The position numbers and the translations under genes are program-made. From assembly GCA_934402375.1 (NCBI GenBank), contig CAKRUB010000011.1, forward strand, positions 14,351 to 78,350: a stretch of 64,000 nt of DNA. Direction: 5' to 3'. Below the pieces are notes generated by a model. It saw only the letters and a list, made by a program, of their open reading frames with translations, ran no database searches and had not been told where the DNA came from. Position 1 is the stretch's first letter. Each line of letters opens with the position of its first letter. The DNA comes from an uncultured Acetatifactor sp. (GTDB taxonomy: Bacteria > Bacillota > Clostridia > Lachnospirales > Lachnospiraceae). Of this stretch, positions 16,212 to 25,891 are shown piece after piece.

Positions 16212-18327
16212 TACTTTCTCCATCCAATAAGGCTCCCTCCGCACGCAGGAGCTCCACCGTTACGGAAAGACATTTCTGTCCGCCCTGACCGTCTGTCAGA
16301 TGAAACTCTCCCCCGAGTGTATTGAGTGCCATTTTCGCCATCCTTATGCCGATACCGCCATCCGCCGGTATTGCTGAAAGATTCAGATTTTTATTTTCAT
16401 ACATTTCCATAACAAAGGCTGCACTATCGGCTCCCCCGCTTCCTTCTGGATACACAAAGGCAAAGGATATTCTGTCGAACTCCGTGCCCCGCTCCTCCAG
16501 TGCAACCTCAAGCGTCAGCTTGTCCAGACATCCGTGACGATCACCTATCTGGAAAGCAAGCGCTCTCAATGCCTGCAGCAATCTCGCCCAGTCTCCGATA
16601 TACCATGTGTTCAGCCGCTGATCCGCCTTGATCCGCATGTCAGAGCTCTCACCATCTATCTGCCTGTTCGTCATGCATTTCTCCAAAAGCTTCTGCAACG
16701 GAAATTTCTCCTGATGGCCGTCAATATAACGCATGACGCGATGCGTACTGATGTACATCATATCCTCGAGCAGTGTCATCTCATAGCGGTTCATATGTAT
16801 CATATGTGCAATCATGCGATCGGTATCTGCAAGCTTTCCAGACTTCACAAACCGTCTGGCAGAAGCCCCAAGCTGAGCCGAGACCTCTATCGGCTTCTGC
16901 AGTTCACTGACAACATATTGTAAAAAACGGGTTCTTGTCTGCTCCGTCTCCTTCGCCTTCTGCAAGGCGTTCCAGAGTTCCTGCTTATGCAGTTCTTCCG
17001 CCCTGATCGACTCGTCCACATTCCTTGTATATACCAGAACGCAGTCCTGATTTTTCTTTACCCTGCCGGGAATGACAAATGTCTGGAGCCACTGATACTC
17101 GCCCTGATGCATACGCCGGTATATACAGGTTTCACTGCCCTCCCCGCGTTCACATAATCTGCGCATCATCTCCATTGAGGTAAAGGTACGGAACTTTTCG
17201 ACATCCTCCGGGGCAATGAGCTGAAGCAGTTCCTCCCTGAGCTGATTCCAGTCATACTTTTGAAACGGCTTCGCAACCTCTGCCTCGCCATCCTTGACAA
17301 AAACACAGCTCTGCTTACGGCAGTTGATGATCGCCATCCTCGGGAAAATCTCCTCCAATGCATCCAGTGCCATCTCCGATAAACCGGTTTTATGATTGAT
17401 CCTTTTCCATGCAATCTGCACAGCAGCCACCATAACCACCACCAGACAGGCAAGAGCGATTGCCTCGATGATGTAATGGGAACGATTCAGCGCTGTGATC
17501 GACCTGTTCACATATTCCGACAGATAGAGCTGTATCACATATCCACCCTGAATCCCCAACGGAGTAAAGCAGATCAGCCCTTTCCCGTAGGTTCCCTCAT
17601 AGCTGTAATCCCCTTTACGTCCACCCAGCATTGCCGCTATCATATTCTGATAGTCCTCTTCATCCATCCTGTCCCTCATCAGTTCAAGAACATTTCCGCC
17701 GACCTGCTGATCGAGATTCGTCAGCAGAATATCGCCGTATCGGTTCGTGAGAAAGCTGCCGAGATAATTTTCTTCATCGGAAATATCATACAGATCATTA
17801 AAGGTACGATAGTAATTACAGCCTACAACTACCCCGCGTACCTCACCGCTCTTCCCGATCGGGGCATAATAATAGGCACATTTGTCCCCATCAACCAACG
17901 GAGATTCACTCCACTCGGAAATACCGCTGTTACCGTTCATACCGTCCCTGAAAAAGCCCTCCTCAGACAGGCTCATCTCCGATCCATCCGAAAAAAGACA
18001 GACTCCATCTGCTGGCACTATAAACAGGTCGTCAATCACCGTATTCTTTTCAATCAATTCCAGTATCCTTGCAAGCGAATTCAGATCCGTATCTGCGGCA
18101 TATTCCAGCACAACCGCCAGATTCTCCACAAAGCGGAGTCTTGAGTTCAAGGTGTCCGCAGCCGATTTTGCATGATGCTCCGTGCTCTCCAGAAGCACCT
18201 CCCGGTCTCTCTCCAGAATCGCATTACTGTTACTGCGTGAAAGGCCGCTGATCGACATCGCCAAAAGGGCAATCGCAATAAGAACCGCAAGCGTAGCCTC
18301 CACATACATCCATCTATTTCGTTTCAT
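16204..18327 (-). CDS. Cache-domain sensor protein with degenerate histidine-kinase module
   Basis: A 707-residue membrane protein. Membrane segments at about 8-30 and 286-305 enclose a roughly 255-residue extracytoplasmic domain that looks like a double Cache sensor (YYYAPIGKSGEVRGVVVGCNYYRTF, then GYVIQLYLSEYVNRS). A PAS-like region (about 315-440) and a HisKA/HATPase-like region follow. In the dimerisation helix the usual SHELRTP is replaced by VSELQKP: Ser474 stands where the phospho-acceptor His is expected. The N-box asparagine is also absent (LLQALRALAFQIGD). A G-box remnant, GGIGIRMAKMALNTLGG, remains. It is therefore probably a pseudokinase or a purely allosteric sensor. It overlaps cls by 8 bp. 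Confidence 0.72.
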   Translation of the reverse strand: MKRNRWMYVEATLAVLIAIALLAMSISGLSRSNSNAILERDREVLLESTEHHAKSAADTLNSRLRFVENLAVVLEYAADTDLNSLARILELIEKNTVIDDLFIVPADGVCLFSDGSEMSLSEEGFFRDGMNGNSGISEWSESPLVDGDKCAYYYAPIGKSGEVRGVVVGCNYYRTFNDLYDISDEENYLGSFLTNRYGDILLTNLDQQVGGNVLELMRDRMDEEDYQNMIAAMLGGRKGDYSYEGTYGKGLICFTPLGIQGGYVIQLYLSEYVNRSITALNRSHYIIEAIALACLVVVMVAAVQIAWKRINHKTGLSEMALDALEEIFPRMAIINCRKQSCVFVKDGEAEVAKPFQKYDWNQLREELLQLIAPEDVEKFRTFTSMEMMRRLCERGEGSETCIYRRMHQGEYQWLQTFVIPGRVKKNQDCVLVYTRNVDESIRAEELHKQELWNALQKAKETEQTRTRFLQYVVSELQKPIEVSAQLGASARRFVKSGKLADTDRMIAHMIHMNRYEMTLLEDMMYISTHRVMRYIDGHQEKFPLQKLLEKCMTNRQIDGESSDMRIKADQRLNTWYIGDWARLLQALRALAFQIGDRHGCLDKLTLEVALEERGTEFDRISFAFVYPEGSGGADSAAFVMEMYENKNLNLSAIPADGGIGIRMAKMALNTLGGEFHLTDGQGGQKCLSVTVELLRAEGALLDGESNG

Positions 18328-18373
18328 TTCGTCTCCGCTTCCGGCTCTTTAAGCTCCAGCCTCTTCTTATTGT

Positions 18374-18400
18374 AAAGGGAGACAAGCTGTCTCCCTGTTT
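18374..18400 (-). terminator. Terminator after the chemoreceptor gene
   Basis: On the minus strand AGGGAGACA-GCT-TGTCTCCCTTT: an 8-9 bp stem with a 3-base loop followed by TTT. It lies 24 bases after the chemoreceptor stop and before the Cache-domain gene, so the two are mostly separate transcripts. Confidence 0.65.
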
Positions 18401-18423
18401 CGTAAAATATATTTTTTTGTCTG

Positions 18424-20229
18424 TTAAATCTTAAATTTCTGAACGATTCCGTTCAGCTGTGCTGCAAACCTTGTATTCTCTTCTGCCTTTGTTCCGGTAT
18501 CTCCCGCATAACCAACCATGTCGGTCGCCTTGGTTGCAATGTCGTTGATGCTGATTGCCGCCTCGTTCACGGTTGCGTTGATGTCCTGAATGGACTTTGT
18601 GATATCCGAAACGCTCTCTTCCAGTTCCATGATGGAATCGTTGATCGTTCTCATACTGCCGGAGAACTGTCTCGCATCCGTACTGTATTCCTCACTGACG
18701 TTAATGAATTTCTCGTAGTCGCCAATAACGGTCTGCTCCATAAACGCGATCATCTGGCGCAGGCAATCCTCCATGCTTTCAGCTGCATTTCTGACACCGG
18801 TAACGATGCCGGTAATGCTGTTTGCCGTCTCCGTGGACTGCGCTGCAAGCTTTCCGATCTCGCTTGCTACCACTGAAAAGCCTCTGCCCGCCTCGCCGGC
18901 TCTCGCCGCCTCGATGGAAGCGTTGAGGGACAGCAGCTCGGTCTGGCTCGCAATCGTTGCGATGGCATCGGTCAGCACGTTAATCTGTTCGATGTCCCTT
19001 GCCTTCTCAATTGCCACATCCGATTCCTGCTTCACTCTGGAGTAGATTTCCCTTGTCTTGGAGTTGGCCTCCTGACTATCCTTCTTCAATGCCTCTGCCT
19101 TTGTGATAATGCCCGCTGCACTCTGCTCGCCTTCCTTGGTCAGCGAAGCAATCTTCTTTGTGTTGTCATCAATGGAAGACATCTTCTCCTCGATGATCTG
19201 TGTCGTCGCGGAGGTCTCCTCCACGCTCGCCGCAAGCTCCTGGCTGGTCGCTGAGTTGTCACAGGAATTGCTGTTCAGCTCTTCGACAATATCCTTCAGT
19301 CCATTCGCGTTTCCGTATAGATTATTCGCCGTCTCAGCCAGCTGCTTCACAATACCGACCAGATTCTCGCGCATCGTCTCCATGGAGGAGCTCATTACCG
19401 CGGTCTCACCCTCGCCCTTGGACAGCAGGCGGCAGATCCTGCTCTCTCTGAAATCAAAGGATGCCGTCTGATCCACAACGTCCGTCAGCAGCTTGATCGG
19501 CTTTGCGATACTCCTTGCAACCAGCACGCCGAACGCTCCGACCAGTACAAGAATGATAAGCATCATGACAATACACTGACGGATAAACTGTGAAACTGCC
19601 TCCAGCGCCTCATCCTTGTCCGCTGTCAGAACTACAATGGCTTCCCCGTTATCCATGACAGAATATCCTGCGAGCTTTGTCACACCCTTGAAATCATACT
19701 CTACGGCAGCATCCTCCGGGATGACTCCCTTTTTAATCTGGTTTACCACCTCTGTCAATACCGCGTTTTCCACCGGCTGTCCGATCTTGGACGCCGTCGG
19801 GTGCATCAGCATGGTTCCGTCACCACCCACCACATATATGTAACTGGAAGGCATCCCCTCCAGCTGTACACTGCCGAACAGCTCTGTCAGTTCAGCGGCA
19901 TTGGGCACCTTTCCGCCGTTCATATTGGTAGCCATGCGCAGATTTATATCATACGCATTCACCATCTTCAGCATATCGCCCTTCACACGCTCCGTCAAAG
20001 CATCAGTCGACTTGCTGATTGCCGCCCATGCCATCAGTCCCATTGAAACAAACATCGTCACAAACAGCGCAATCAGTATCCGTGTACGGATTCCCCGGAA
20101 CATTCCGACCTTCTTTTTCTCGACCGCCTTCTCAAGCATCTCCTCTGCCTTGTTCTCCAACACAGCTTTGCTCGTGTTCAACTCTCTCTCAACCCTGTTG
20201 ACAAAAGCGTTTCGCTTTTCTCCGCTCAT
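18424..20229 (-). CDS. Methyl-accepting chemotaxis protein
   Basis: A 601-residue chemoreceptor. A 45-residue charged cytoplasmic N-terminal helix precedes membrane segment 1 (about 49-70). An extracytoplasmic Cache-type domain (about 72-215, with [22 protein letters not shown]) and membrane segment 2 (about 218-238) follow, then HAMP ([13 protein letters not shown]). The long signalling coiled coil has the kinase-control tip around [25 protein letters not shown]. There is no obvious CheR-docking pentapeptide at the C-terminus (ending NGIVQKFKI). ATG 20229 has GGGAGG seven bases upstream; the frame to 20286 is rejected. A sigma-28-like promoter precedes it. Confidence 0.92.
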   Translation of the reverse strand: MSGEKRNAFVNRVERELNTSKAVLENKAEEMLEKAVEKKKVGMFRGIRTRILIALFVTMFVSMGLMAWAAISKSTDALTERVKGDMLKMVNAYDINLRMATNMNGGKVPNAAELTELFGSVQLEGMPSSYIYVVGGDGTMLMHPTASKIGQPVENAVLTEVVNQIKKGVIPEDAAVEYDFKGVTKLAGYSVMDNGEAIVVLTADKDEALEAVSQFIRQCIVMMLIILVLVGAFGVLVARSIAKPIKLLTDVVDQTASFDFRESRICRLLSKGEGETAVMSSSMETMRENLVGIVKQLAETANNLYGNANGLKDIVEELNSNSCDNSATSQELAASVEETSATTQIIEEKMSSIDDNTKKIASLTKEGEQSAAGIITKAEALKKDSQEANSKTREIYSRVKQESDVAIEKARDIEQINVLTDAIATIASQTELLSLNASIEAARAGEAGRGFSVVASEIGKLAAQSTETANSITGIVTGVRNAAESMEDCLRQMIAFMEQTVIGDYEKFINVSEEYSTDARQFSGSMRTINDSIMELEESVSDITKSIQDINATVNEAAISINDIATKATDMVGYAGDTGTKAEENTRFAAQLNGIVQKFKI

Positions 20230-20286
20230 TTTGTATCCTCCCATAGGTATGATTACGTCAAGTCTGATAGATATATTATACAACAT

Positions 20287-20314
20287 TTATCGGCATTTCA
20301 CATTCCTTTTTTTC
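20287..20314 (-). promoter_or_regulatory. Putative sigma-28 (SigD/FliA) promoter of the chemoreceptor gene
   Basis: On the minus strand the 8-base sequence GCCGATAA (20287-20294) matches the sigma-28 -10 element exactly. A weak -35 (GAAA or AAAA, 20310-20314) lies 15-16 bases upstream. A TATAAT at 20275-20280 has no convincing sigma-A -35. Chemoreceptors are classic sigma-28 targets, which supports the call. Confidence 0.55.
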
Positions 20315-20423
20315 ATAAATCTACAACTTTTTTATCATTTTTGCTATTGTCCTACTAATTTTGAATTAAAACAAGTTTTTTCTAAAATTTTCCTGTGAAA
20401 TATGTAAATCTTTCCTTTTTATC

Positions 20424-20451
20424 TTGCCATCTCCGAAATTTAGTATATAAT
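20424..20451 (+). promoter_or_regulatory. Promoter of the EAL gene
   Basis: -35 TTGCCA (20424-20429), a 16-base spacer, and -10 TATAAT (20446-20451). The leader of about 105 nt contains the hairpin at 20499-20546. Confidence 0.55.
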
Positions 20452-20562
20452 TGTAGTTGAGTATGGGATAAATATAATATGTAGAATCGGTTAAATGGGC
20501 GTGCTTCGGAAATCGTTTTTTGGGGGATTTCGATATTCCTGCACGCAGAAACGAGGCATATA

Positions 20563-22257
20563 ATGAGTAAACGAGAAGCCATCCCGAGCTTTACCACCTT
20601 TTGTGAAATTGCAAAGCTTTTCGCGACCAGCATGAATGATTATCTCTATGTGATCGACCTGACAAACGACACCTATTTCATCACGGAAAATGCGCTGGAT
20701 CGCTTTGCTCTCCCCAGCAACGAGTTTCACAATGTGCTGAAAACCTTTCACCGGTTCATCTACCACGAAGACGTAGATATGGTGATTGCGGATATCCGCG
20801 ACATCCTCTCGGGCAAAAAGGATGATCACAACCTCAAATACCGCATCATGGGGCTGAACGGATACCCGGTCTGGATCAACTGCCGCGGGCACCTTCTCCG
20901 CACGGAAGGAGTAATCCCACACCTTGTCATCGGCTGCATCAACGAAATCGGAAACAGCCACACCATTGCGGACAACACCAGCGGTCTGCTCGGGGAGTCC
21001 TCGCTGCATGAACACATCAAACATCTGATGCCGTCCCTGCAGGATGCAATGTTCATGCGGATCGGCATTGACGACTTTAAGAGTGTCAACGAAAGACACG
21101 GGATCGCTTACGGAGACTTTGTGCTCCGCAGTGTGGCGGACTGCATCCACAGCTCTCTGGGGCCTATGCAGTATGTCTACCGGATCGTCTCCGACGAGTT
21201 CATGGTTCTCGATGTCTCGAACAGCGACTACGACCATATGAACCGGCTGTACCACCGCATTCGTTCCGGGGTGGATGAGCTTGTCGCCCGCGAGAACTAC
21301 AAAGCGGTATATACGATCTCAGCGGGATTGATTTTCTTAAGCGATATTGACAATAAGGACAGTGAATACACCTGCTACAGCGAGGTAATGAAGCTCGCCG
21401 AATTTGCACTTTCCGAGGCTAAGAGCCGCGGCAAAAACCAGCTCTACCTCTTCCAGCGCGAGGATTATTCCGCATTTCTGCGCCGCAGATACCTGAACAG
21501 CTGTCTGCGTCAGGCAGTATCCGATAATTTTAAAGGCTTTGAGCTGAATTACCAGCCGATTATTTCCACCGTCGATGAATCGCTGTATGCGGCGGAAGCG
21601 CTGTTACGGTTCCGCACCACGTCTGGCGAGATGATTTCACCGGGAGAATTCATTCCTCTGTTGGAGGAAAACAAGCTGATTATTCCTGTCGGCAAATGGA
21701 TTATAAGAAATGCCCTGATCGTCTGTCGTCAGATCAGAGAGAGCCACCCGAATTTCAAGATCTCCATCAATCTCTCCTACATACAGCTTCTGCGGACGCC
21801 GCTGTTTGACGATGTCAAATGCGCACTGGAGGAGTTGGGACTGCCTGCCGGCTGTCTGATCGTAGAATTGACGGAGAGCGGACATCTCGGCAACAACGCC
21901 TCCGTCATGAACGTCTGGCGCAAGCTGAAGGATCTCGGCGTGGAGATCGCACTTGACGACTTCGGCACCGGCTACTCCAACCTGATCAACATCGGCAATC
22001 TGCATCCGAATTTCGTCAAGATTGACCGAAGTTTCACGGTCAAGGCATTGCAGAATGCCTATGAGCTTAATCTGCTCGCCTATGTGTTCCAGATGGTTCA
22101 CACTCTCGGGCTTCACCTTGTCGTGGAAGGGATTGAAAATCAGGAGGAGCTTGACCGCATCCTCCAGCTCGGACCGGATTACATTCAGGGCTATTACTAC
22201 AGCAAGCCTTGCCCGCAGAAGGAATTCATGAAGAAATATAAATGCAAGGAAAAATGA
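20563..22257 (+). CDS. c-di-GMP phosphodiesterase: PAS, degenerate GGDEF, EAL
   Basis: A 564-residue soluble protein. A PAS-like domain (about 15-130, with HEDVDMVIADIRDILSGKK and YPVWINCRGHL) is followed by a GGDEF domain (about 140-300) whose motif is VSDEF (209-213). It is therefore probably not a cyclase and could bind GTP allosterically. The EAL domain (about 310-560) is intact: EAL at 345-347, Asn403, Glu435, DDFGTGYSNL with Asp465/Asp466, Lys486, EGIE with Glu522, and QGYYYSKP with Gln542. It should hydrolyse c-di-GMP. It is monocistronic, ending at a strong terminator, and divergent from the chemoreceptor gene. Confidence 0.9.
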   Translation: MSKREAIPSFTTFCEIAKLFATSMNDYLYVIDLTNDTYFITENALDRFALPSNEFHNVLKTFHRFIYHEDVDMVIADIRDILSGKKDDHNLKYRIMGLNGYPVWINCRGHLLRTEGVIPHLVIGCINEIGNSHTIADNTSGLLGESSLHEHIKHLMPSLQDAMFMRIGIDDFKSVNERHGIAYGDFVLRSVADCIHSSLGPMQYVYRIVSDEFMVLDVSNSDYDHMNRLYHRIRSGVDELVARENYKAVYTISAGLIFLSDIDNKDSEYTCYSEVMKLAEFALSEAKSRGKNQLYLFQREDYSAFLRRRYLNSCLRQAVSDNFKGFELNYQPIISTVDESLYAAEALLRFRTTSGEMISPGEFIPLLEENKLIIPVGKWIIRNALIVCRQIRESHPNFKISINLSYIQLLRTPLFDDVKCALEELGLPAGCLIVELTESGHLGNNASVMNVWRKLKDLGVEIALDDFGTGYSNLINIGNLHPNFVKIDRSFTVKALQNAYELNLLAYVFQMVHTLGLHLVVEGIENQEELDRILQLGPDYIQGYYYSKPCPQKEFMKKYKCKEK

Positions 22258-22283
22258 GCGCCTCAACGAGCGCGTCAACTGTA

Positions 22284-22323
22284 AAGGCGGGGAATCCGGG
22301 CTGACCGGATTCCCCGCCTTTTG
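22284..22323 (+). terminator. Strong terminator after the EAL gene
   Basis: AAGGCGGGGAATCCGG pairs perfectly with CCGGATTCCCCGCCTT around a 5-base loop, followed by TTGT. The arms are preceded by AAA, so on the opposite strand it ends in TTTAC and can also serve the convergent DUF2264 pseudogene. Confidence 0.88.
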
Positions 22324-22331
22324 TGATCGAC

Positions 22332-24094
22332 CTAGAGCATCAGCTTTCCCTCAATGCCCTCGAATTCTATTGTCCTTTCCGTACCGTCCTTTAAACGGAT
22401 CGTGAACGGTCCGTAGCCGCCAAAGCCCTCTGCATCCGTATAGCGGATTTCCGCTACCGGGAACAGCTCCTCGTCCGTAAAGTCCGTATGATCCTCTTTG
22501 GTGAGCACCTGTGAAAGCAGGATATAGGGTTCATAGCCGTACTGCTTCTTCCGCTCTCCATAAGCATACAGCACAATAGACTTCTCCGAATCGGGATTCG
22601 TTCCCTCGCTGTGGAGTATTCTCAGATCCTGCCACGCTCCGTAGTAAATCGTCATCGCCATCTGCTTTTCCTGTCCCTGCGAATCCAGCCCCTTCAGGAT
22701 GATCGCCTTGCCCTCGCTGCACTCCTTTTCTATAATCTCCGTGCCGTTGTCTGGAAAACCGTAGGAGCCGAGCGTCAGTTCAATGGGCGCCCTGTGCAGT
22801 CTCAGCTTATCCGCCCGGAAAATTCCATTCGGCACTGCAAAATCCGCCAGATTCAGCGCCTGCATCCAGTGACATTCCAGATCAAGCCAGTAGTCAAAGA
22901 ACTGTCTGCGGTACAGAACCCCTTTCTCCTCACCGTGCCAGAACGTGACGTTTGCCAGCGAGCGGCCGCCGAGGGTAGCGTCACGCATCACATACTGCTG
23001 TGCTTCCACCCCGCAGGTCTCGCCTCCGTCTGCCGCCAGCGGCTGCGCGGAGGGTGTCGCCTCCCATGGGTATTTTGTGTTAAAGCAGAGCTTGGAGTAA
23101 TTCCACATGCCGTGGACATCGCCTTTATTCTTGACAACCTTTCCGGTTCTTAAAACTGTCTCGCCGTTTGCCTCATGGTTTGAAAAACAGAGCGCCGGAC
23201 CGTCCAGCGTCGTCACCTTGACCTCGTTTTTCACCAGCGTATCCCATGTCCCGTTGTTCTCCTTCGCCGTCCAGAACGGATGATCCGCAGGGAGATGCAG
23301 GCAGAGGAACGCCTTACCGAGCCAGAAGGGCGACTCCGCGCAGGAATAGCCCTGCACCAGTGGTGAAAACTGCCCATAAAAGCCCAGCGTCGGAACTCCC
23401 TTGTACAGAAAGTCGTCCCTGCCTAAGAACTGCATCAGGGAACCGGAGGAAATACGTCTCGCAAGCCCCGGATTACCCTTGCTCTCATGCAGCAGCATAT
23501 TCCCGTCAAAGGCGCTCGTCGCCGCGTTGCGGTAAATGTTGCTCCTGCCCCACATATTCGTCCAGCCGTCCCTGTCAAAGAAATCCCCGTAGGTCTCCAT
23601 CAGGCGGTTGGACTGCTCCTCAAACCTCTTCGCAAAGAAGGGCGCGTGCTCATAGCCGTACCACAGATTCCAGATCGGCGCGTAGACATTGAACGCCCAG
23701 CAGGAATAATAGTCGAAGGAATGTCCGTCACGATACCAGCCGTCTCCGGCATAATAATTCAGGATTGCCTGTGCATGATCCAGCATGACATCCTTCTGGA
23801 TCAGATAACCCTCCATGTGTAAAAATGCCATATCAAGCATATTGAACAGCCGCCAGTTCTGCGGAACAGTGTTCTCATGTGCATAGGATTCCAGAAACGC
23901 CGCGATGACATCCTTCTCCTGCTTTGTGTAGGTATCCCAAATCTGCGAACGGCTGACCCACAGACAAATGACAAGGGCACAGGTCTCAACCGTCTGCTGG
24001 AACGCGCGGAACGGGTCAGCCCCGTGCAGGGGCTGAGCTCAAAGTCCAGTGTCTTCGGTACAAATCTTGTCTTTTCTCTCATCTTTTCTCTCAT
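22332..24094 (-). pseudogene. DUF2264-family gene broken by internal deletion and frameshift
   Basis: Two pieces of one protein lie in different frames. The first, from ATG 24094, reads MREKMREKTRFVPKTLDFEL then SPCTGLTR, which looks like a DUF2264 N-terminus. The second frame is open from 24038 to 22332. It resumes at HGADPFRAFQQTVETCALVI and continues through WRLFNMLDMAFLHMEGY, DGWTNMWGRSNIYRNAATSA and AESPFWLGKAFLCLHLP to a normal C-terminus. From memory of the family, roughly 100 N-terminal residues are missing between the pieces. The join sits in GCACGGGGCTGACCCG, suggesting deletion between short repeats. A 502-residue fragment could be made from the ATG at 23840. The family is thought to act on glycans, but its activity is unknown. 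It lies 13 bases after an ABC exporter gene. Confidence 0.75.
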
Positions 24095-24107
24095 TTTTCT
24101 CTCTGAT

Positions 24108-25889
24108 TTATGCGATATCTTCCATCTGTGCCGTGTACAGGTGGTAGTAATATCCTTTCTTTGCCATCAGCTCCTCATGCGTGCCGCACTCCATGACGCC
24201 GCCCTGATCCACATACATGATCTTGTCACAGTTCTTGATGGTCGAGAGACGGTGCGCAATGATAAAGGAGGTGCGTCCCTGCAGCATCGCGTTAAGTCCC
24301 TGCTGAAGCGCTCTCTCCGTCTGCACATCAATACTGGAGGTCGCCTCATCCAGCACAAGGATGGAGGGGTCTGACAAAAGGGTTCTCGCAAAGGAAATCA
24401 ACTGCTTCTGTCCCTGTGAAAGCAGGGAGCCTCTCTCCTTTACCTCCGTCTGGTAGCCGTCCTGGAACCTGCGGATAAACTCGTCCGCGCACACTGTCTC
24501 GCTCGCCCTGACAATCTCCTCCATCGTCGCATCCAGCTTGCCGTAGCGGATATTGTCCTCAATCGTGCCGGAGAAGATGAAGCTGTCCTGCAGCATAATA
24601 CCCATATGGGAGCGCAGGGAGTGGAGCGTCACCTTGGAAATGTCCTGTCCGTCGATCAGCACGCGCCCTCCGTTTAAATTGTAAAACCTTGAGATCAGAT
24701 TTACAATAGTGCTCTTTCCTGCACCGGTCGGTCCGACCAGCGCCACACTCTCACCGGGCTGCACAGTGAAGGACAGATTCTTCAATACCATCTTATCCGC
24801 CTCATAGCCAAAGGTCACGTTCTCAAATGTCACCTGACCCTTGATCTTAGGCATCTCGACGGCATCCTCCGCATCGTCCACCACCACCGGCTCATCCAGT
24901 GTCTCAAAGATACGTTCCAGATAAGCAATATTGTTGATAAAGTTATTAAAAATATTTCCGAGGTTCATGATCGGCTGCCAGAATCTGGACGCATAGGACG
25001 AGATCGCAACGATAACGCCGAGACTCGTATTCCCCTGCCCGAAGATGACCAGACCGAAGATGAAGATCGCCGCGCGCACCCAGACCGAAATGTTATCGAT
25101 TCCGGGCCATACAAGGTTACTGTATCTGACCGCCTTCATCCACGCGCCGCGGCATCTGTCAGAGAGCACCGCGAAGGTCTCTGCATTCTCATCCTCGCGC
25201 GCGAAAATCTGCGTAATCTTTGCACCGACAATGTTCTCCTGCAGATAAGCGTTCAGGTTTGAGTTCTTGTTCGACACCTGCTGCCATGCGCGGCGCTGCC
25301 TATTCTTGATCCAGAACATGAACACCATCAGAATCGGCACGCCCGCCATAACCACGAGCGACAGCTTCACATCCACACAGAACATGAAGATAACGATGAA
25401 GATCAGGTTCAAAATCTCCAGAACCACATTGATCAGTCCGTTTGACAGCATATCCGACACGGAGTTTACATAGTTGACGACACGGATCAATATCTTTCCG
25501 TGCGGTCTGTCGTCGTAATACTGGAACGGCAGCTTCTGCAAATGTGCAAACAGATCCTTTCGGATGTCGTAAATGATATTCTGGCTCACATTAACCATGA
25601 TGCGTGAGCGGATCGTCGTAAAGATGACGCTGACGACATAGGTTGCAATGAGAATGCCCACCAGTGCAAACAGCATGTGCGTATCCTTATTCGGAATCGC
25701 ATCGTCGAGTGCCTTCTGTGTCAGCATGGGGCCGAACAGGGCGGCAATGCCGCCGATGGCACTCAGGACAAAGGCGAGGATCATCCCGCCGAGATATTTC
25801 TTAATGTAGACGGATGCCCGGAGCAGATGATGGAAGTCAAAGGGTGTCTCCAGAACTTCGTCTTCTCTATAGGTATTTCTTCTTGCCAT
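24108..25889 (-). CDS. ABC exporter subunit 2 (membrane domain fused to ATPase)
   Basis: A 593-residue half-transporter: six membrane helices (about 35-330) and a C-terminal ATPase. Walker A is GPTGAGKST and Walker B is ILVLDEATSS with the catalytic Glu. The switch is AHRLS with the His present, but the signature is LSQGQ instead of LSGGQ. That is the half expected to supply the functional Walker motifs in an asymmetric dimer with the preceding gene. Such pairs export drugs, lipids or peptides; the substrate is unknown. It starts two bases after the first subunit's stop, with GGGAGG upstream. Confidence 0.9.
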   Translation of the reverse strand: MARRNTYREDEVLETPFDFHHLLRASVYIKKYLGGMILAFVLSAIGGIAALFGPMLTQKALDDAIPNKDTHMLFALVGILIATYVVSVIFTTIRSRIMVNVSQNIIYDIRKDLFAHLQKLPFQYYDDRPHGKILIRVVNYVNSVSDMLSNGLINVVLEILNLIFIVIFMFCVDVKLSLVVMAGVPILMVFMFWIKNRQRRAWQQVSNKNSNLNAYLQENIVGAKITQIFAREDENAETFAVLSDRCRGAWMKAVRYSNLVWPGIDNISVWVRAAIFIFGLVIFGQGNTSLGVIVAISSYASRFWQPIMNLGNIFNNFINNIAYLERIFETLDEPVVVDDAEDAVEMPKIKGQVTFENVTFGYEADKMVLKNLSFTVQPGESVALVGPTGAGKSTIVNLISRFYNLNGGRVLIDGQDISKVTLHSLRSHMGIMLQDSFIFSGTIEDNIRYGKLDATMEEIVRASETVCADEFIRRFQDGYQTEVKERGSLLSQGQKQLISFARTLLSDPSILVLDEATSSIDVQTERALQQGLNAMLQGRTSFIIAHRLSTIKNCDKIMYVDQGGVMECGTHEELMAKKGYYYHLYTAQMEDIA

Positions 25890-25891
25890 GA

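Larger units (their letters stand above)
20230..20562. other. Divergent intergenic region between chemoreceptor and EAL gene
   Basis: AT-rich and non-coding. It carries the sigma-28-like promoter (20287-20314), the rightward promoter (20424-20451) and a leader hairpin formed by GCGTGC (20499-20504) with GCACGC (20541-20546), continued by CGGAAATC with GATTTCG. The hairpin ends just before the EAL ribosome-binding site. It does not match the c-di-GMP riboswitch consensus that I know. Confidence 0.6.

Noticed and set aside
20499..20546. Leader hairpin considered as a c-di-GMP riboswitch for the EAL gene
   Set aside because: It is a single stem without the conserved core bases of the GEMM class, so it is kept only as an unnamed hairpin.
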